In this document: piece by piece, positions 16,431-24,512 of the stretch
How positions within the stretch are numbered: position 1 is the stretch's first letter
Layout of the letters: each line of letters starts with the position of its first letter
Origin: Oscillospiraceae bacterium
GTDB taxonomy: Bacteria > Bacillota > Clostridia > Oscillospirales > Ruminococcaceae
DNA length: 36,606 bases
Reading direction: 5' to 3'
NCBI GenBank assembly: GCA_029006135.1
Contig: JAQXGE010000016.1
Coordinates: forward strand, 1 to 36,606
Notes under the pieces: generated by a model
The model's input: the letters and a program-made list of their open reading frames with translations, nothing else
Database searches by the model: none
Told to the model about the DNA's origin: nothing
Translations under genes and position numbers: made by a program

Positions 16431-16479
16431 TATAAAAACTCCCCTGCGCCGGGCTGACCGGATGCAGGGGAGTTTTTTT
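16431..16479. terminator. Bidirectional terminator between CNNM gene and pyrG
   Basis: A 10-bp stem ACTCCCCTGC (16438-16447) and GCAGGGGAGT (16464-16473), with TTTTTTT on the plus side and a T-rich minus side (AAAA before the left arm). Confidence 0.92.
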
Positions 16480-16508
16480 GTTGTTTTATTGAAGCGTGGG
16501 AATCAGCA

Positions 16509-18152
16509 TCAGCCTTCCATCGGGCAATGCTCGGTCACAGCGTGCTCTTCCTGGTACTTGAGTGCGGCCGCGATAAAGTTCTTAAACAGAGGATGTGCGC
16601 GGTTGGGGCGGCTCTTGAACTCAGGATGGAACTGAACGCCCACATGGAAATCACGGCCAGGCAGTTCCACAGCCTCCACCAGACGGCCGTCCGGGCTGGT
16701 GCCGGAGATGACAAGACCCTTTTCCTGCATCTCAGCGCGGTAATCGTTGTTGAACTCATAGCGATGGCGATGGCGCTCATCGATTTCCTCTTTGCCGTAG
16801 CACTCACGCAGCTTGGTGCCCTCGGCGGTAACGCAGGGATACTTGCCCAGACGCATCGTGCCACCCTTGGGAATGTTGCCCTGCTGATCCGGCATCAGTG
16901 CGATCACATTATGTGCACCGTCCGGCGTGAACTCACTGGAGCTGGCATCGGCATAGCCCAGAACATCGCGGGCATATTCCATGACCATAATCTGCATACC
17001 AAGGCAGATACCGAAGTACGGGATATTCTGTTCACGGGCATAGCGGGCCGCCTGAATCATGCCCTCAATGCCGCGGTCGCCGAAGCCGCCGGGCAGGATA
17101 ATGCCGTCCACATCGGCCAGCTGTTCAGCACAGCGCTCCTGATCGAGCAGGTTTTCGCTGTCCACCCAGCGGATGTCCACCTTGGACTCATTTTCAAAGC
17201 CGCCGTGATAGAGGGCTTCCGCCACGCTGAGGTAGGCATCATGCAGTTTGACATACTTGCCCACGAGTGCGATGGTGCAGGTCTTGCTGCGGGTCGCGAT
17301 GCGGGAGATGAGTTCTTTCCACTCAGTCAAATCGCTCGGCGGCGTTTCAAGGTGCAGCTGACGGCAGACAACGTTGGTCAGGCCGGCTGTCTCAAGCATG
17401 AGCGGGCACTCATACAGGCTGGGCATGGTCAGGTTCTCAATGACACAGTCGGGGCGAACATTGCAGAACATACTGATTTTGCGCTTGATATCGCTTCCCA
17501 CCCGGCCATCGGCGCGAAGAACGATGACGTTGGGGGAAATGCCCATACCCTGAAGTTCCTTGCAGGAATGCTGGGCGGGCTTGGACTTGTATTCATCGGA
17601 GCCAGAAATGTAGGGAACCAGAACGACATGGATATAGCAGCAGTTTTCAAGGCCTTGCTCGATGCCGACCTGACGGATTGCTTCCAGGAAAGGCTGGCTC
17701 TCAATATCGCCGGTGGTACCGCCGATTTCGGTAATGACAACATCCGCCTCGGTGCTCTTGGCGAGGTTGTAGATGTAGCTCTTAATCTCGTTGGTGATAT
17801 GAGGAATAATCTGGACGGTCTGGCCCAGGTAGGCACCCTGACGTTCCTTGTTCAGGACATTCCAGTAGACCTTGCCGGTGGTCAGGTTGGAATATTTGTT
17901 GAGGTTTTCATCAATGAAGCGCTCGTAATGGCCCAAATCGAGGTCCGTCTCGGTGCCATCATCGGTGACGAAAACCTCACCATGCTGAAGCGGGCTCATG
18001 GTGCCGGGGTCCACATTGATATAGGGGTCCAGCTTCTGAGATGCCACCTTGAGACCGCGGGTCTTGAGCAGACGTCCCAAACTGGCCGCTGTAATGCCTT
18101 TGCCCAGGCCGGAAACAACGCCGCCGGTCACAAATACATACTTTGTCGCCAT
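16509..18152 (-). CDS. pyrG: CTP synthase
   Basis: A 547-residue enzyme that makes CTP from UTP, glutamine and ATP in the cytosol, the last step of pyrimidine nucleotide synthesis. The N-terminal synthetase domain (1-270) opens with the P-loop-like [11 protein letters not shown] and has [14 protein letters not shown] and [11 protein letters not shown]. The C-terminal class I glutamine amidotransferase domain has FGICLGMQ with the nucleophilic Cys, and the His-Glu pair in FHPEFKSRP. Length equals the usual 530-550. The ATG at 18152 is preferred over a start 15 bases upstream, because GGAGGA lies 8 bases before it. It is a single-gene unit, with promoter at 18195-18224 and a shared terminator with the converging CNNM gene. 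Confidence 0.97.
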   Translation of the reverse strand: MATKYVFVTGGVVSGLGKGITAASLGRLLKTRGLKVASQKLDPYINVDPGTMSPLQHGEVFVTDDGTETDLDLGHYERFIDENLNKYSNLTTGKVYWNVLNKERQGAYLGQTVQIIPHITNEIKSYIYNLAKSTEADVVITEIGGTTGDIESQPFLEAIRQVGIEQGLENCCYIHVVLVPYISGSDEYKSKPAQHSCKELQGMGISPNVIVLRADGRVGSDIKRKISMFCNVRPDCVIENLTMPSLYECPLMLETAGLTNVVCRQLHLETPPSDLTEWKELISRIATRSKTCTIALVGKYVKLHDAYLSVAEALYHGGFENESKVDIRWVDSENLLDQERCAEQLADVDGIILPGGFGDRGIEGMIQAARYAREQNIPYFGICLGMQIMVMEYARDVLGYADASSSEFTPDGAHNVIALMPDQQGNIPKGGTMRLGKYPCVTAEGTKLRECYGKEEIDERHRHRYEFNNDYRAEMQEKGLVISGTSPDGRLVEAVELPGRDFHVGVQFHPEFKSRPNRAHPLFKNFIAAALKYQEEHAVTEHCPMEG

Positions 18153-18194
18153 TGTATATTCCTCCACATCCGGTTATAAAACATTAGACATCTT

Positions 18195-18224
18195 ATTATA
18201 CACTACCCGCGCCACGAAAAGCAA
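18195..18224 (-). promoter_or_regulatory. pyrG promoter
   Basis: Minus strand: -35 TTGCTT (18219-18224), 18-base spacer, -10 TATAAT (18195-18200). No obvious pyrG C-tract attenuator (the Bacillus-type GGGC initial transcript) is seen. Confidence 0.65.
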
Positions 18225-18312
18225 GCCCGTCTGCGTGAAAAAAGCACAAGGAAACACGCGGAAAACTGTGTAAAACGGGAGAAGTTCGTTTTGCGGGGCT
18301 GTGCGCAGCAGG

Positions 18313-19671
18313 TCACCGAAGTCCCTGCACAAGAATGATGAGAATCAGCACGGGCAGAACGAATTGCAGGTAAGCCTTAAAGAGTTTGCTTTTGGGAAGT
18401 TTCCAGCCCGTGCCGGTGTTTGCTTCCTCAAGGTAATTGTCATATCCCCAGCCCCATTTGGAGACACAGAACAGCAGGTAAACGAGAGAACCGCCCGGCA
18501 AAAGCAGGTTGCTAACCAGGAAATCTTCGGTATCCAGTACGTCCCGGCCGCCGATGAGATGCAAATTGCTCCAGATGTTGTAGCCAAAGACGCAGGGCAG
18601 GCTTGCAATCAGGATAAAGACCGCGTTGATGACAACGGCTTTCTTTCTGTCCCAGCCGAAATTGTCAATGCAGTTGGCCAGAAGATTTTCAAAGACAGCA
18701 ATGACGGTAGAGAAACTGGCAAAGGTCATGAACAGGAAGAACAGCGTTCCCCAGATGCGTCCGCCGGACATATTGATAAATACATTGGGCAGCGTGACAA
18801 AAATCAGCGAGGGACCCACATCCGGTTCCACACCGAAGGAGAAGCAGGCGGGGAAAATAATCAGGCCGCTGGCGATTGCAACAAAGGTATCCAGCGCGCA
18901 GATGCGCAGCGATTCCCCGCCAAGAGTGTTGTCCCGCGACATATAGCTTCCGAAAATTTCCATGGCGCCGATGCCGAGGCTCAAGGTGAAGAATGCCTGG
19001 TTCATAGCGGCCGTGATGACCGAACCGAGGCCCTGCTGCATGGCACGTTCCATGTCCGGCACAAGATAGAACGTCAGGCCGTCCTTTGCGCCGGAAAGGG
19101 TCAGAGAGTGAACCGCAAGCACCACAATCAGAACCAGCAGTGCCGACATCATCACCTTGGTGATGCGCTCGAGGCCGTTCTGCAGTCCGAGACTGACAAC
19201 CAGGAAGCCTGCAATCACGGTCACCGCCATCCATGCGGTCATCTCGCCGGGATTGGCGAGCATGGAACTGAACACGCCGCCGACTTCGCTGCTCGGCACG
19301 CTGTCAAACGTGCCGGTCAGGAATTTGAAGAAATAGCTGAGCATCCAGCCCGAAACAGTCGTGTAGTACATCATCAGAATGTAGCAGCCGACCATGCAGA
19401 AAACGCCGTGGATGTGCCATTTGCTGCCCTTCGGCTCGAGGGCTTTGTAGGCTTTCAGCGCGCTGCTTTTTCCCGCGCGGCCGACAGCCAGTTCCATCGT
19501 CAGGACCGGCGCGCCCATAATGACGAGGAACAGCAGATAGAACAGCACAAAAATGCCGCCGCCGTTCCGTCCGGCCTCATAGGGGAAGCGCCAGACATTT
19601 CCGATGCCGATGGCGCAGCCTGCGCTCACCAGCAGGAAGCCCAGTCTTGACGCAAAACTTTCTCTTTTCAT
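18313..19671 (-). CDS. Sodium-dependent transporter, neurotransmitter:sodium symporter (SNF) family
   Basis: A 452-residue membrane transporter of the LeuT fold, predicted with 11-12 helices. The family signature in helix 1 is present (GCAIGIGNVWRFPYEAGRNG near residues 18-37), which forms the sodium and amino-acid site. The helix 6 region (LSLGIGAMEIFGSYM) and helix 8 (FSTVIAVFENL) are also typical. Bacterial members take up amino acids such as Trp, Tyr or Leu with Na+; the substrate is not predictable here. The ATG at 19671 has GGAGGA 9 bases upstream. The open frame runs far into the upstream RlmD gene, but that is chance. It lies 70 bases after the rRNA methyltransferase gene and may be co-transcribed with it. 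Confidence 0.93.
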   Translation of the reverse strand: MKRESFASRLGFLLVSAGCAIGIGNVWRFPYEAGRNGGGIFVLFYLLFLVIMGAPVLTMELAVGRAGKSSALKAYKALEPKGSKWHIHGVFCMVGCYILMMYYTTVSGWMLSYFFKFLTGTFDSVPSSEVGGVFSSMLANPGEMTAWMAVTVIAGFLVVSLGLQNGLERITKVMMSALLVLIVVLAVHSLTLSGAKDGLTFYLVPDMERAMQQGLGSVITAAMNQAFFTLSLGIGAMEIFGSYMSRDNTLGGESLRICALDTFVAIASGLIIFPACFSFGVEPDVGPSLIFVTLPNVFINMSGGRIWGTLFFLFMTFASFSTVIAVFENLLANCIDNFGWDRKKAVVINAVFILIASLPCVFGYNIWSNLHLIGGRDVLDTEDFLVSNLLLPGGSLVYLLFCVSKWGWGYDNYLEEANTGTGWKLPKSKLFKAYLQFVLPVLILIILVQGLR

Positions 19672-19741
19672 GTTGGATTTGTCCTCCTCAGTTCCTGTTC
19701 TTTTCAGGATCTTTACACCATATATTTTCAATCGCATCCCG

Positions 19742-20914
19742 TCAGGGTTTGGGGACGCGCTGAAGCTGGACGGCACATTCGATATGTTCAGTATGCGGGA
19801 ACATATCGACGGGCTGGATTTTCCGTGCGCGGTAGCCGCGGCGGGCAAAGAGATGCAGGTCGCGGGCGAGGGTGTTGGGATCGCAGCTCACATAGACCAC
19901 CCGCTGAGGCGCCAGTTCCGCCACAGCCGCAATGCAGGCGGGCGTACTGCCCTCCCGGGGCGGGTCAAGAAAGACCACATCGGGGTGAGGATGATCCCCC
20001 TGCGAACGGGCCGCAGCGCTCATCCAGGCCGTGGCATCGGCACAGTGGAAGTGTGCGTTGGTAATGCCATTGTCGGCCGCATTGGCTTTGGCGTTGCGCA
20101 CGGCATCGGGGCTGCGCTCCACGCCAATGACCTGCCCGGCACTGCGCGCCGCGCACAGGCCGATTGTTCCCACGCCGCAGTAGGCATCAATCACCGTCTC
20201 GCGGCCGGTCAAGCCGGCAAAGCCGATGGCCGTGCGGTAAAGTTTTTCGGTCTGAGCCGGGTTGACCTGGTAAAAGCTGCGGGGCGAGAGGGAAAATTTC
20301 AACCCGCAGAGCGTATCACTGATTTTCCCTGGTCCGTAAAGGGTGCGCACATCGCTGCCCAGCACAGCACTGGTGCGGCGCGGATTGCAGTTCTGCACCA
20401 CACTCGTCACCCAGGGTGCGCGTTCCCGCAGTGCTTTGACAAAATTGTGGCTGCCGGGCAGACGTTCCTGCCCGGTCACCAGAACCACCAGAACCTGACC
20501 GCTGCTGCGGCCCCGGCGCACCAAAACATGGCGCACAAGGCCGGTGCCGCGGTCCTCATTATAAGCACTCCAGCGGCACAGGCGCGCGGACTCCAGTACA
20601 GCAGCAATGGTCCGGTTGATGACCTCATCCTGAAGCAGGCAATCGGTATAGGGCAGAACGCGATGGCTGCCCTCGGCATAGATGCCGCAGGTCAGGCGTC
20701 CGCACGGTCCTGCGGCAAAGGTGGCAATGGCCTTGTTGCGGTAATGCCACGGGTCCTCCTGACCGAGGATAGGCAGCGGTTCAGCAAAGCCGCCTAACAG
20801 ACGGTGAACTGTTTCCTGTTTGAGAGTGAGCTGTTCCTCGTAAGGAATTCCCAGCAGCGGACAGCCGCCGCAGCGGCGGGCTGTGAGCGGGCAGGTATGT
20901 TCAGACTGTGTCAT
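19742..20914 (-). CDS. rlmD: 23S rRNA (uracil-5-)-methyltransferase, RlmD/RumA type
   Basis: A 390-residue SAM-dependent methyltransferase that makes 5-methyluridine in 23S rRNA. It starts almost directly with the [4Fe-4S] ligands (CPLTARRCGGCPLL, residues 8-21, plus the Cys in YTDCLL), so the TRAM domain of E. coli RlmD is absent, as in many Firmicutes RlmCD proteins. The catalytic half has DAYCGVGTIGL (SAM), FLDPPREG and YVSCDPNTLARDL with the nucleophilic Cys, and the terminal HTEHIECAV Glu. The ATG at 20914 has AAGGAG 8 bases upstream and is preferred over 20947. Which uridine (U747 or U1939, or both) cannot be decided from sequence. Confidence 0.9.
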   Translation of the reverse strand: MTQSEHTCPLTARRCGGCPLLGIPYEEQLTLKQETVHRLLGGFAEPLPILGQEDPWHYRNKAIATFAAGPCGRLTCGIYAEGSHRVLPYTDCLLQDEVINRTIAAVLESARLCRWSAYNEDRGTGLVRHVLVRRGRSSGQVLVVLVTGQERLPGSHNFVKALRERAPWVTSVVQNCNPRRTSAVLGSDVRTLYGPGKISDTLCGLKFSLSPRSFYQVNPAQTEKLYRTAIGFAGLTGRETVIDAYCGVGTIGLCAARSAGQVIGVERSPDAVRNAKANAADNGITNAHFHCADATAWMSAAARSQGDHPHPDVVFLDPPREGSTPACIAAVAELAPQRVVYVSCDPNTLARDLHLFARRGYRARKIQPVDMFPHTEHIECAVQLQRVPKP

Positions 20915-21017
20915 ATTCCGAACTCCTTGTGCAATAACTTGCAGCATATGTTATAATGGAAAAAAAGGCGGGGTATTTTCATTGCCCCACGCCGGTTGAA
21001 CAGTAATAGGAGGGTTC

Positions 21018-21641
21018 ATGATGAATGTGCTTCTTATCAACGGCAGTCCGCACAAGCATGGCTGCACGGATGCCGCGCTGCGGGAAGTTGCTGCGGCGCT
21101 GAACGCAGACGGGATTGAGACAACCATTTTCCACATCGGCGCTGCACCGGTAGGCGGCTGTGTCGGCTGCGGAGGATGCGCCAAAGCCGGTCACTGCGTC
21201 TTTGGCGGGCCGGTGGCCGATGTTGTGCCGCTTGCCGAAAAAGCGGACGGCTTTGTGTTCGGTGCGCCGGTCCACTACGCCACCGCCGCAGCCGGGATGC
21301 TGGGCTTTATGCACCGGCTGGCTTACAGCGCGGGACGCACCCTGCGGCATAAGCCCGCAGCCGTTGTGACAAGTGCCCGCCGTGCCGGCACGACCAGTGC
21401 GCTCGAAGCACTGGAAAAAGTTCCCCAGTTTTTCGAGATGCCCCTCATCAGTTCCACCTACTGGCCGATGGTCCATGGAAGCAAGGCGGAGGACGTACCC
21501 ACAGATGCCGAAGGGCTTCAAACCATGCGCAACCTTGGCCACAACATGGCATGGATGCTGCGCTGCATTGAAGCAGGGCGCTCTGCCGGAATTGAACCGC
21601 CCACGGCGGAAAACGGTGTGCGCACCAACTTCGTGCGGTAA
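21018..21641 (+). CDS. Flavodoxin-fold NAD(P)H-dependent FMN reductase-like protein
   Basis: A 207-residue protein of the flavodoxin/FMN-reductase superfamily. The N-terminal phosphate loop is LLINGSPHKHGCTDAAL (5-21). A Cys-rich segment CVGCGGCAKAGHCVF (49-63) is typical of iron-sulfur-flavoprotein-like (Isf-type) family members, here with four cysteines, and the FMN-ring loop is GAPVHYATAAAGM. It probably reduces quinones, nitro- or metal substrates; the substrate is not known. Two adjacent ATGs are possible: AGGAGG is 4 bases before 21018 and 7 before 21021, favouring 21021. A TATAAT at 20952-20957 with a distant TTGTGC may be its promoter. It converges with the next gene, leaving only 9 bases between stops. 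Confidence 0.85.
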   Translation: MMNVLLINGSPHKHGCTDAALREVAAALNADGIETTIFHIGAAPVGGCVGCGGCAKAGHCVFGGPVADVVPLAEKADGFVFGAPVHYATAAAGMLGFMHRLAYSAGRTLRHKPAAVVTSARRAGTTSALEALEKVPQFFEMPLISSTYWPMVHGSKAEDVPTDAEGLQTMRNLGHNMAWMLRCIEAGRSAGIEPPTAENGVRTNFVR

Positions 21642-21650
21642 TTTTTCCTT

Positions 21651-22178
21651 TTACTCGGCAGGGCTGATTCCCTGAAGCAGGGTGATGATTGGCGCATAGT
21701 CCGCCGCGCGGGACGCGGCCGAAACATAGGCCGTCTGCCCGCCGTCAAAATCAATCTGAACAAAAATGGCCTGATAACTGCCGCAGTCATAACGGACTGC
21801 GGCAGTTTCTGCATGGGGGACTTCCAGTTCCAGGTCGTAGGCAACGGTATTGGTCTCGGCACCGAGTTCCTCCCCGGACTGGGCAAGAAAATCCGTATAA
21901 GTATCCGTTACCTGAATGAGCACCGCCGTATAATCCAGTTTGTTGCCGCTGGTGACGCTGATGGTATCATCCTGCGCCATGACGGGCGCATTCCACTGGT
22001 TGGCGTCATACGTCAGGTTCATGCCGTTTGAGCCGGAATAGGTCTGAATATTCTCGGTATCCGCCTCGACAAACTCATCACCGCCGTAGAGGTAGAGCAT
22101 CACATCGCTGAATTTGCAGCCCGTTAAAAGCAGGGCGGTCATTAGCGCCGCCAAAAGCGGCAGAAATTTGCGTTTCAC
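21651..22178 (-). CDS. Small hypothetical lipoprotein
   Basis: A 175-residue lipoprotein I do not recognise. Residues 1-20 are a lipoprotein signal and LLTGC gives the lipidated Cys21. The mature part is mixed alpha/beta, acidic, with no catalytic motif I can see. The segment YTAVLIQVTDTYTDFLAQSG and a later AIFVQIDFDGGQTAYVSA suggest a small sheet domain. A GTG start at 22178 is chosen, because GAGGAG sits 9 bases upstream and a signal peptide begins exactly there. The longer open frame upstream overlaps the PAP2 gene. It lies 50 bases after the PAP2 gene and is likely in one operon with it. Confidence 0.72.
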   Translation of the reverse strand: MKRKFLPLLAALMTALLLTGCKFSDVMLYLYGGDEFVEADTENIQTYSGSNGMNLTYDANQWNAPVMAQDDTISVTSGNKLDYTAVLIQVTDTYTDFLAQSGEELGAETNTVAYDLELEVPHAETAAVRYDCGSYQAIFVQIDFDGGQTAYVSAASRAADYAPIITLLQGISPAE

Positions 22179-22228
22179 GTTCAGGTTCTCCTCATTTCTT
22201 TTGCCTGCGAACCGCAGGTCTTTGGGAT

Positions 22229-22729
22229 TCAGAAAACGGGCAGTGCCAGTCCAAGCGCAGCGGCAAGGCCGCCAAAGGCAAGCCCTGCCAGCACATCGGA
22301 GGGGTAATGCACCCCGGTCAGGACCCGACTCACGGCGATAACCCCGGCCAAAATCCACAGAACAATTCCCAGCGGCGCACTGATGCCCGCAGCCGCCACC
22401 GCGATGGCAGCAGCCGAGAAGCAGTGGCGGCTGGGCATACTTTTGCCGTGGGTATCCTTGGGAAAGAGAGGGATAAAATCCAATGCTTCATACGGGCGCG
22501 GGCGGTCAATGACGGCGCGAAGCACAGAGCCAATCAAAAACACCGCTGCCGGGACAAGGACAAATCCGATGACCCTGGCATCGCGGTGCAGCGCAAGAAG
22601 TGCAATCGTCCCGATATAAAGAATGTACACTGCCGCAACGCTGCCGCTCTGGCAAAGGCGAAGCAGTTTCAGCGCGGCCGGATGCGCCCGGAAACAGGCG
22701 AAAACAGCACGGTACTGCCGGGCAGTCAT
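22229..22729 (-). CDS. PAP2-superfamily membrane phosphatase
   Basis: A 166-residue membrane protein with the complete PAP2 triad of motifs: R-x6-RP (RAVIDRPRP), PSRH, and SRVLTGVHYPSD (SR-x5-H-x3-D). The His residues carry out phosphoryl transfer. About five helices are predicted. Family members dephosphorylate lipid phosphates, for example undecaprenyl pyrophosphate or phosphatidylglycerophosphate; which one is unknown. The start is taken as the ATG at 22729, preceded by GGGGGGA. An ATG at 22753 would lie only about 5 bases after the predicted transcription start of the promoter at 22765-22793, leaving no room for a ribosome site. Confidence 0.88.
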   Translation of the reverse strand: MTARQYRAVFACFRAHPAALKLLRLCQSGSVAAVYILYIGTIALLALHRDARVIGFVLVPAAVFLIGSVLRAVIDRPRPYEALDFIPLFPKDTHGKSMPSRHCFSAAAIAVAAAGISAPLGIVLWILAGVIAVSRVLTGVHYPSDVLAGLAFGGLAAALGLALPVF

Positions 22730-22764
22730 GATTGCGTCCCCCCATTTTGTCATTCTTACCTTAA

Positions 22765-22816
22765 AGCATACCATTCTGCAAAGGGCTTGTCAAACATCCG
22801 TTCGAGGCGGTATAAT
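22765..22816. promoter_or_regulatory. Divergent promoters sharing one -35 box
   Basis: Minus strand: TTGACA (22788-22793), 17 bases, TATGCT (22765-22770), reading into the PAP2 gene. Plus strand: TTGTCA (22787-22792), 18 bases, TATAAT (22811-22816), reading into the polymerase-like gene. The two -35 hexamers overlap by five bases on opposite strands, so the two polymerases cannot bind together. Confidence 0.72.
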
Positions 22817-22872
22817 GATGCAAATACCGGGGGCATCCTGTTCCCGGGTCAACTCAGGGGAGGACACCAGTT

Positions 22873-24162
22873 TTGTTTGGTTTTGCTAATGCGCTGCTGC
22901 TGGCGTTGTTTGCCGCAGCAGCGGTCGATTTGATTGCCGCTGTGCTGCGCACGCGGTCACTGCGCACGGCGCTGACTTCGCTTTGGAACGAGGAGCATCT
23001 GCTCTTTTGGCAAGGAGGCGGCGAATGGCGCATCCGTGCCGGAGCGGCGGCGTTCGCTGCCGGGCTGGCGGCCTATGAGGTTTCGGTCGTGTTCTGCAAC
23101 AGCATGGCGCGGGAAACCTGGGATTGGGTGCAGGGCGTTCTGGGTCCCATTCTGGAGTGGACGGCATTTCTCTGCTTCGGATTCAAAATTCTGCTGGGAA
23201 CCCGTTACACATGGAAACAGCTCGGTTTGGCCGGTGCGCTCTATTTTATCGCACGGTGGACCTATTTCAACAGTCAGAATATCTGGTGGATTGGCATTGT
23301 GGTGGCTGTGATGGCCGCCAAGGACGTACCGCTGCGCCGTCCGCTCAAAGCCTATCTGTACAGCGGCGCGGCTGCCATGGCGGTGGTGGTAGCGCTGCAC
23401 TATGCCGGCATTGTCGCGCCTGATTTAATCAGTGAAAGAGCCGGTCTGCTGCGCGGCACCTACGGTTATGGGCATCCCAACACGTTCGGCGGACTGGTTT
23501 TCGGTCTGGTGCTTGCCTGGGCGATGCTCCGGGCTAAGCGGGTGCGCTGGGGTGACTGTCTGGGCATTGCGGCTGTCGGCGTTTTTCTGATGGTTGGCCC
23601 GGCAAGCCGCTCCGCGGCGATGTGCACGTTGGCTCTCGCCGCTGCTCTGGTTGTTTGCCGTCTGCGGCAGGGGCGGAAAGCTCCCCGTGCCTGGCCAAAA
23701 CTGTGCGCAGCCTCGGTCGGGTTGGTGGCCGCTGTAAGTTATCTGCTGCCGATGCTTGTTATCAAGGTCGGGCCATGGAACAATGACATCGGTCCGGCGT
23801 GGCTGGCCCGGTTAGATTCCCTGCTGACCTGCCGCATTTCTCTGTCCTGGATGGCCTACCGTCTGCTGGATGTCCGCATCGCGGGGCAGGCATTTGACTG
23901 GCCCCCTGTGGACAACAGTTTCCTGTTTGCGCTGTTCCAGTTTGGGCCGGTAGCTGCGGCCATTCTGGCTGTTCTGTTTGCCGCCGCGCTGTATGGATAT
24001 GCGCGGCAGGGCCGCCGGGTTGAAGTTTGCTGTCTGCTCACGATGCTGGTTTACTCTTATATGGAATGTCAGCCGTTCCATCTCTCGACCAACCCTACGG
24101 CACTGCTGCTGTGCGGTGTCATGTTTGCACAGTCCGCTGCAAACTGGTCCGAAATAGAATAA
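22873..24162 (+). CDS. Membrane protein resembling O-antigen/capsule polymerase or ligase
   Basis: A 429-residue integral membrane protein with about 10-11 predicted helices. The extracytoplasmic segment GTYGYGHPNTFGG (near 196-208) matches the R-x-G(F/Y)-G-HPN loop seen in Wzy-type polysaccharide polymerases and O-antigen ligase-like proteins. A later loop carries DNSFLFALFQFG, also common to that superfamily. Function is inferred from those motifs and topology; donor and acceptor sugars are unknown and no glycosyltransferase cluster is adjacent. The start is a TTG at 22873, with GGGGAGG about 9 bases upstream; no ATG is better placed. It is driven by the plus member of the divergent promoter pair. 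Confidence 0.65.
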   Translation: MFGFANALLLALFAAAAVDLIAAVLRTRSLRTALTSLWNEEHLLFWQGGGEWRIRAGAAAFAAGLAAYEVSVVFCNSMARETWDWVQGVLGPILEWTAFLCFGFKILLGTRYTWKQLGLAGALYFIARWTYFNSQNIWWIGIVVAVMAAKDVPLRRPLKAYLYSGAAAMAVVVALHYAGIVAPDLISERAGLLRGTYGYGHPNTFGGLVFGLVLAWAMLRAKRVRWGDCLGIAAVGVFLMVGPASRSAAMCTLALAAALVVCRLRQGRKAPRAWPKLCAASVGLVAAVSYLLPMLVIKVGPWNNDIGPAWLARLDSLLTCRISLSWMAYRLLDVRIAGQAFDWPPVDNSFLFALFQFGPVAAAILAVLFAAALYGYARQGRRVEVCCLLTMLVYSYMECQPFHLSTNPTALLLCGVMFAQSAANWSEIE

Positions 24163-24179
24163 TTCCGGGGCACCGGGCA

Positions 24180-24217
24180 CATACTCCTCTTTGTAAGTCA
24201 AAACAAAGGGGAGTATG
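24180..24217 (+). promoter_or_regulatory. Hairpin sequestering the ribosome site of the DUF378 gene
   Basis: A 15-bp stem with a single G:T pair (24180-24194 against 24203-24217, loop of 8). The right arm contains the whole GGGGAG ribosome site and the first possible ATG (24215). There is no strong T tract after it, so it does not look like a terminator. Confidence 0.7.
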
Positions 24218-24220
24218 TTT

Positions 24221-24460
24221 ATGTGTGATACAGTATTTGGGAAAATCTGCCTGCTTCTCGTCATTGTGGGCGGGCTGAACTGGGGCGTTTTTGGCATCTG
24301 GCGATTCGACCTGGTCGCATGGCTGCTCGGCGGTCAGATGAGCTGGGGCGCACGGCTGGTCTACATTCTGGTCGGCGCGGCGGCAGTCTGCCTGATTCCC
24401 GCCCTGTTCCAGAGCGGGAAGGGCGGCGAGCCCACACAGAGCAGCGAAAGCAGCGAGTAA
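24221..24460 (+). CDS. DUF378 small membrane protein
   Basis: A 79-residue protein of the DUF378 family, function unknown. It has two predicted helices: residues about 8-27 (LLLVIVGGLNWGVFGI, containing the family signature GGLNWG, with FDLVAWLLGG after it) and about 40-57 (ARLVYILVGAAAVCLI). A hydrophilic Ser/Glu tail ends the protein. The ATG at 24221 is chosen over 24215 because GGGGAG is 7 bases before it and only one base before the other. The ribosome site lies inside a strong hairpin (24180-24217), so translation is probably gated. It follows the polymerase-like gene by 58 bases and may share its transcript. Confidence 0.88.
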   Translation: MCDTVFGKICLLLVIVGGLNWGVFGIWRFDLVAWLLGGQMSWGARLVYILVGAAAVCLIPALFQSGKGGEPTQSSESSE

Positions 24461-24473
24461 ATCCCCTGCCGCA

Positions 24474-24508
24474 AAAAAGCGCACCGCAAAGCCTGCGGTG
24501 CGCTTTTT
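24474..24508. terminator. Bidirectional terminator, DUF378 gene and RodA-like gene
   Basis: A 10-bp perfect core stem GCGCACCGCA/TGCGGTGCGC with loop AAGCC (24489-24493), extended by A and T runs on both sides. It ends both converging transcripts. Confidence 0.92.
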
Positions 24509-24512
24509 CATT

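Noticed and set aside
22730-22753. ATG at 22753 as start of the PAP2 gene
   Set aside because: The predicted transcript begins about 5 bases upstream, so a ribosome site would be missing; the ATG at 22729 has GGGGGGA.
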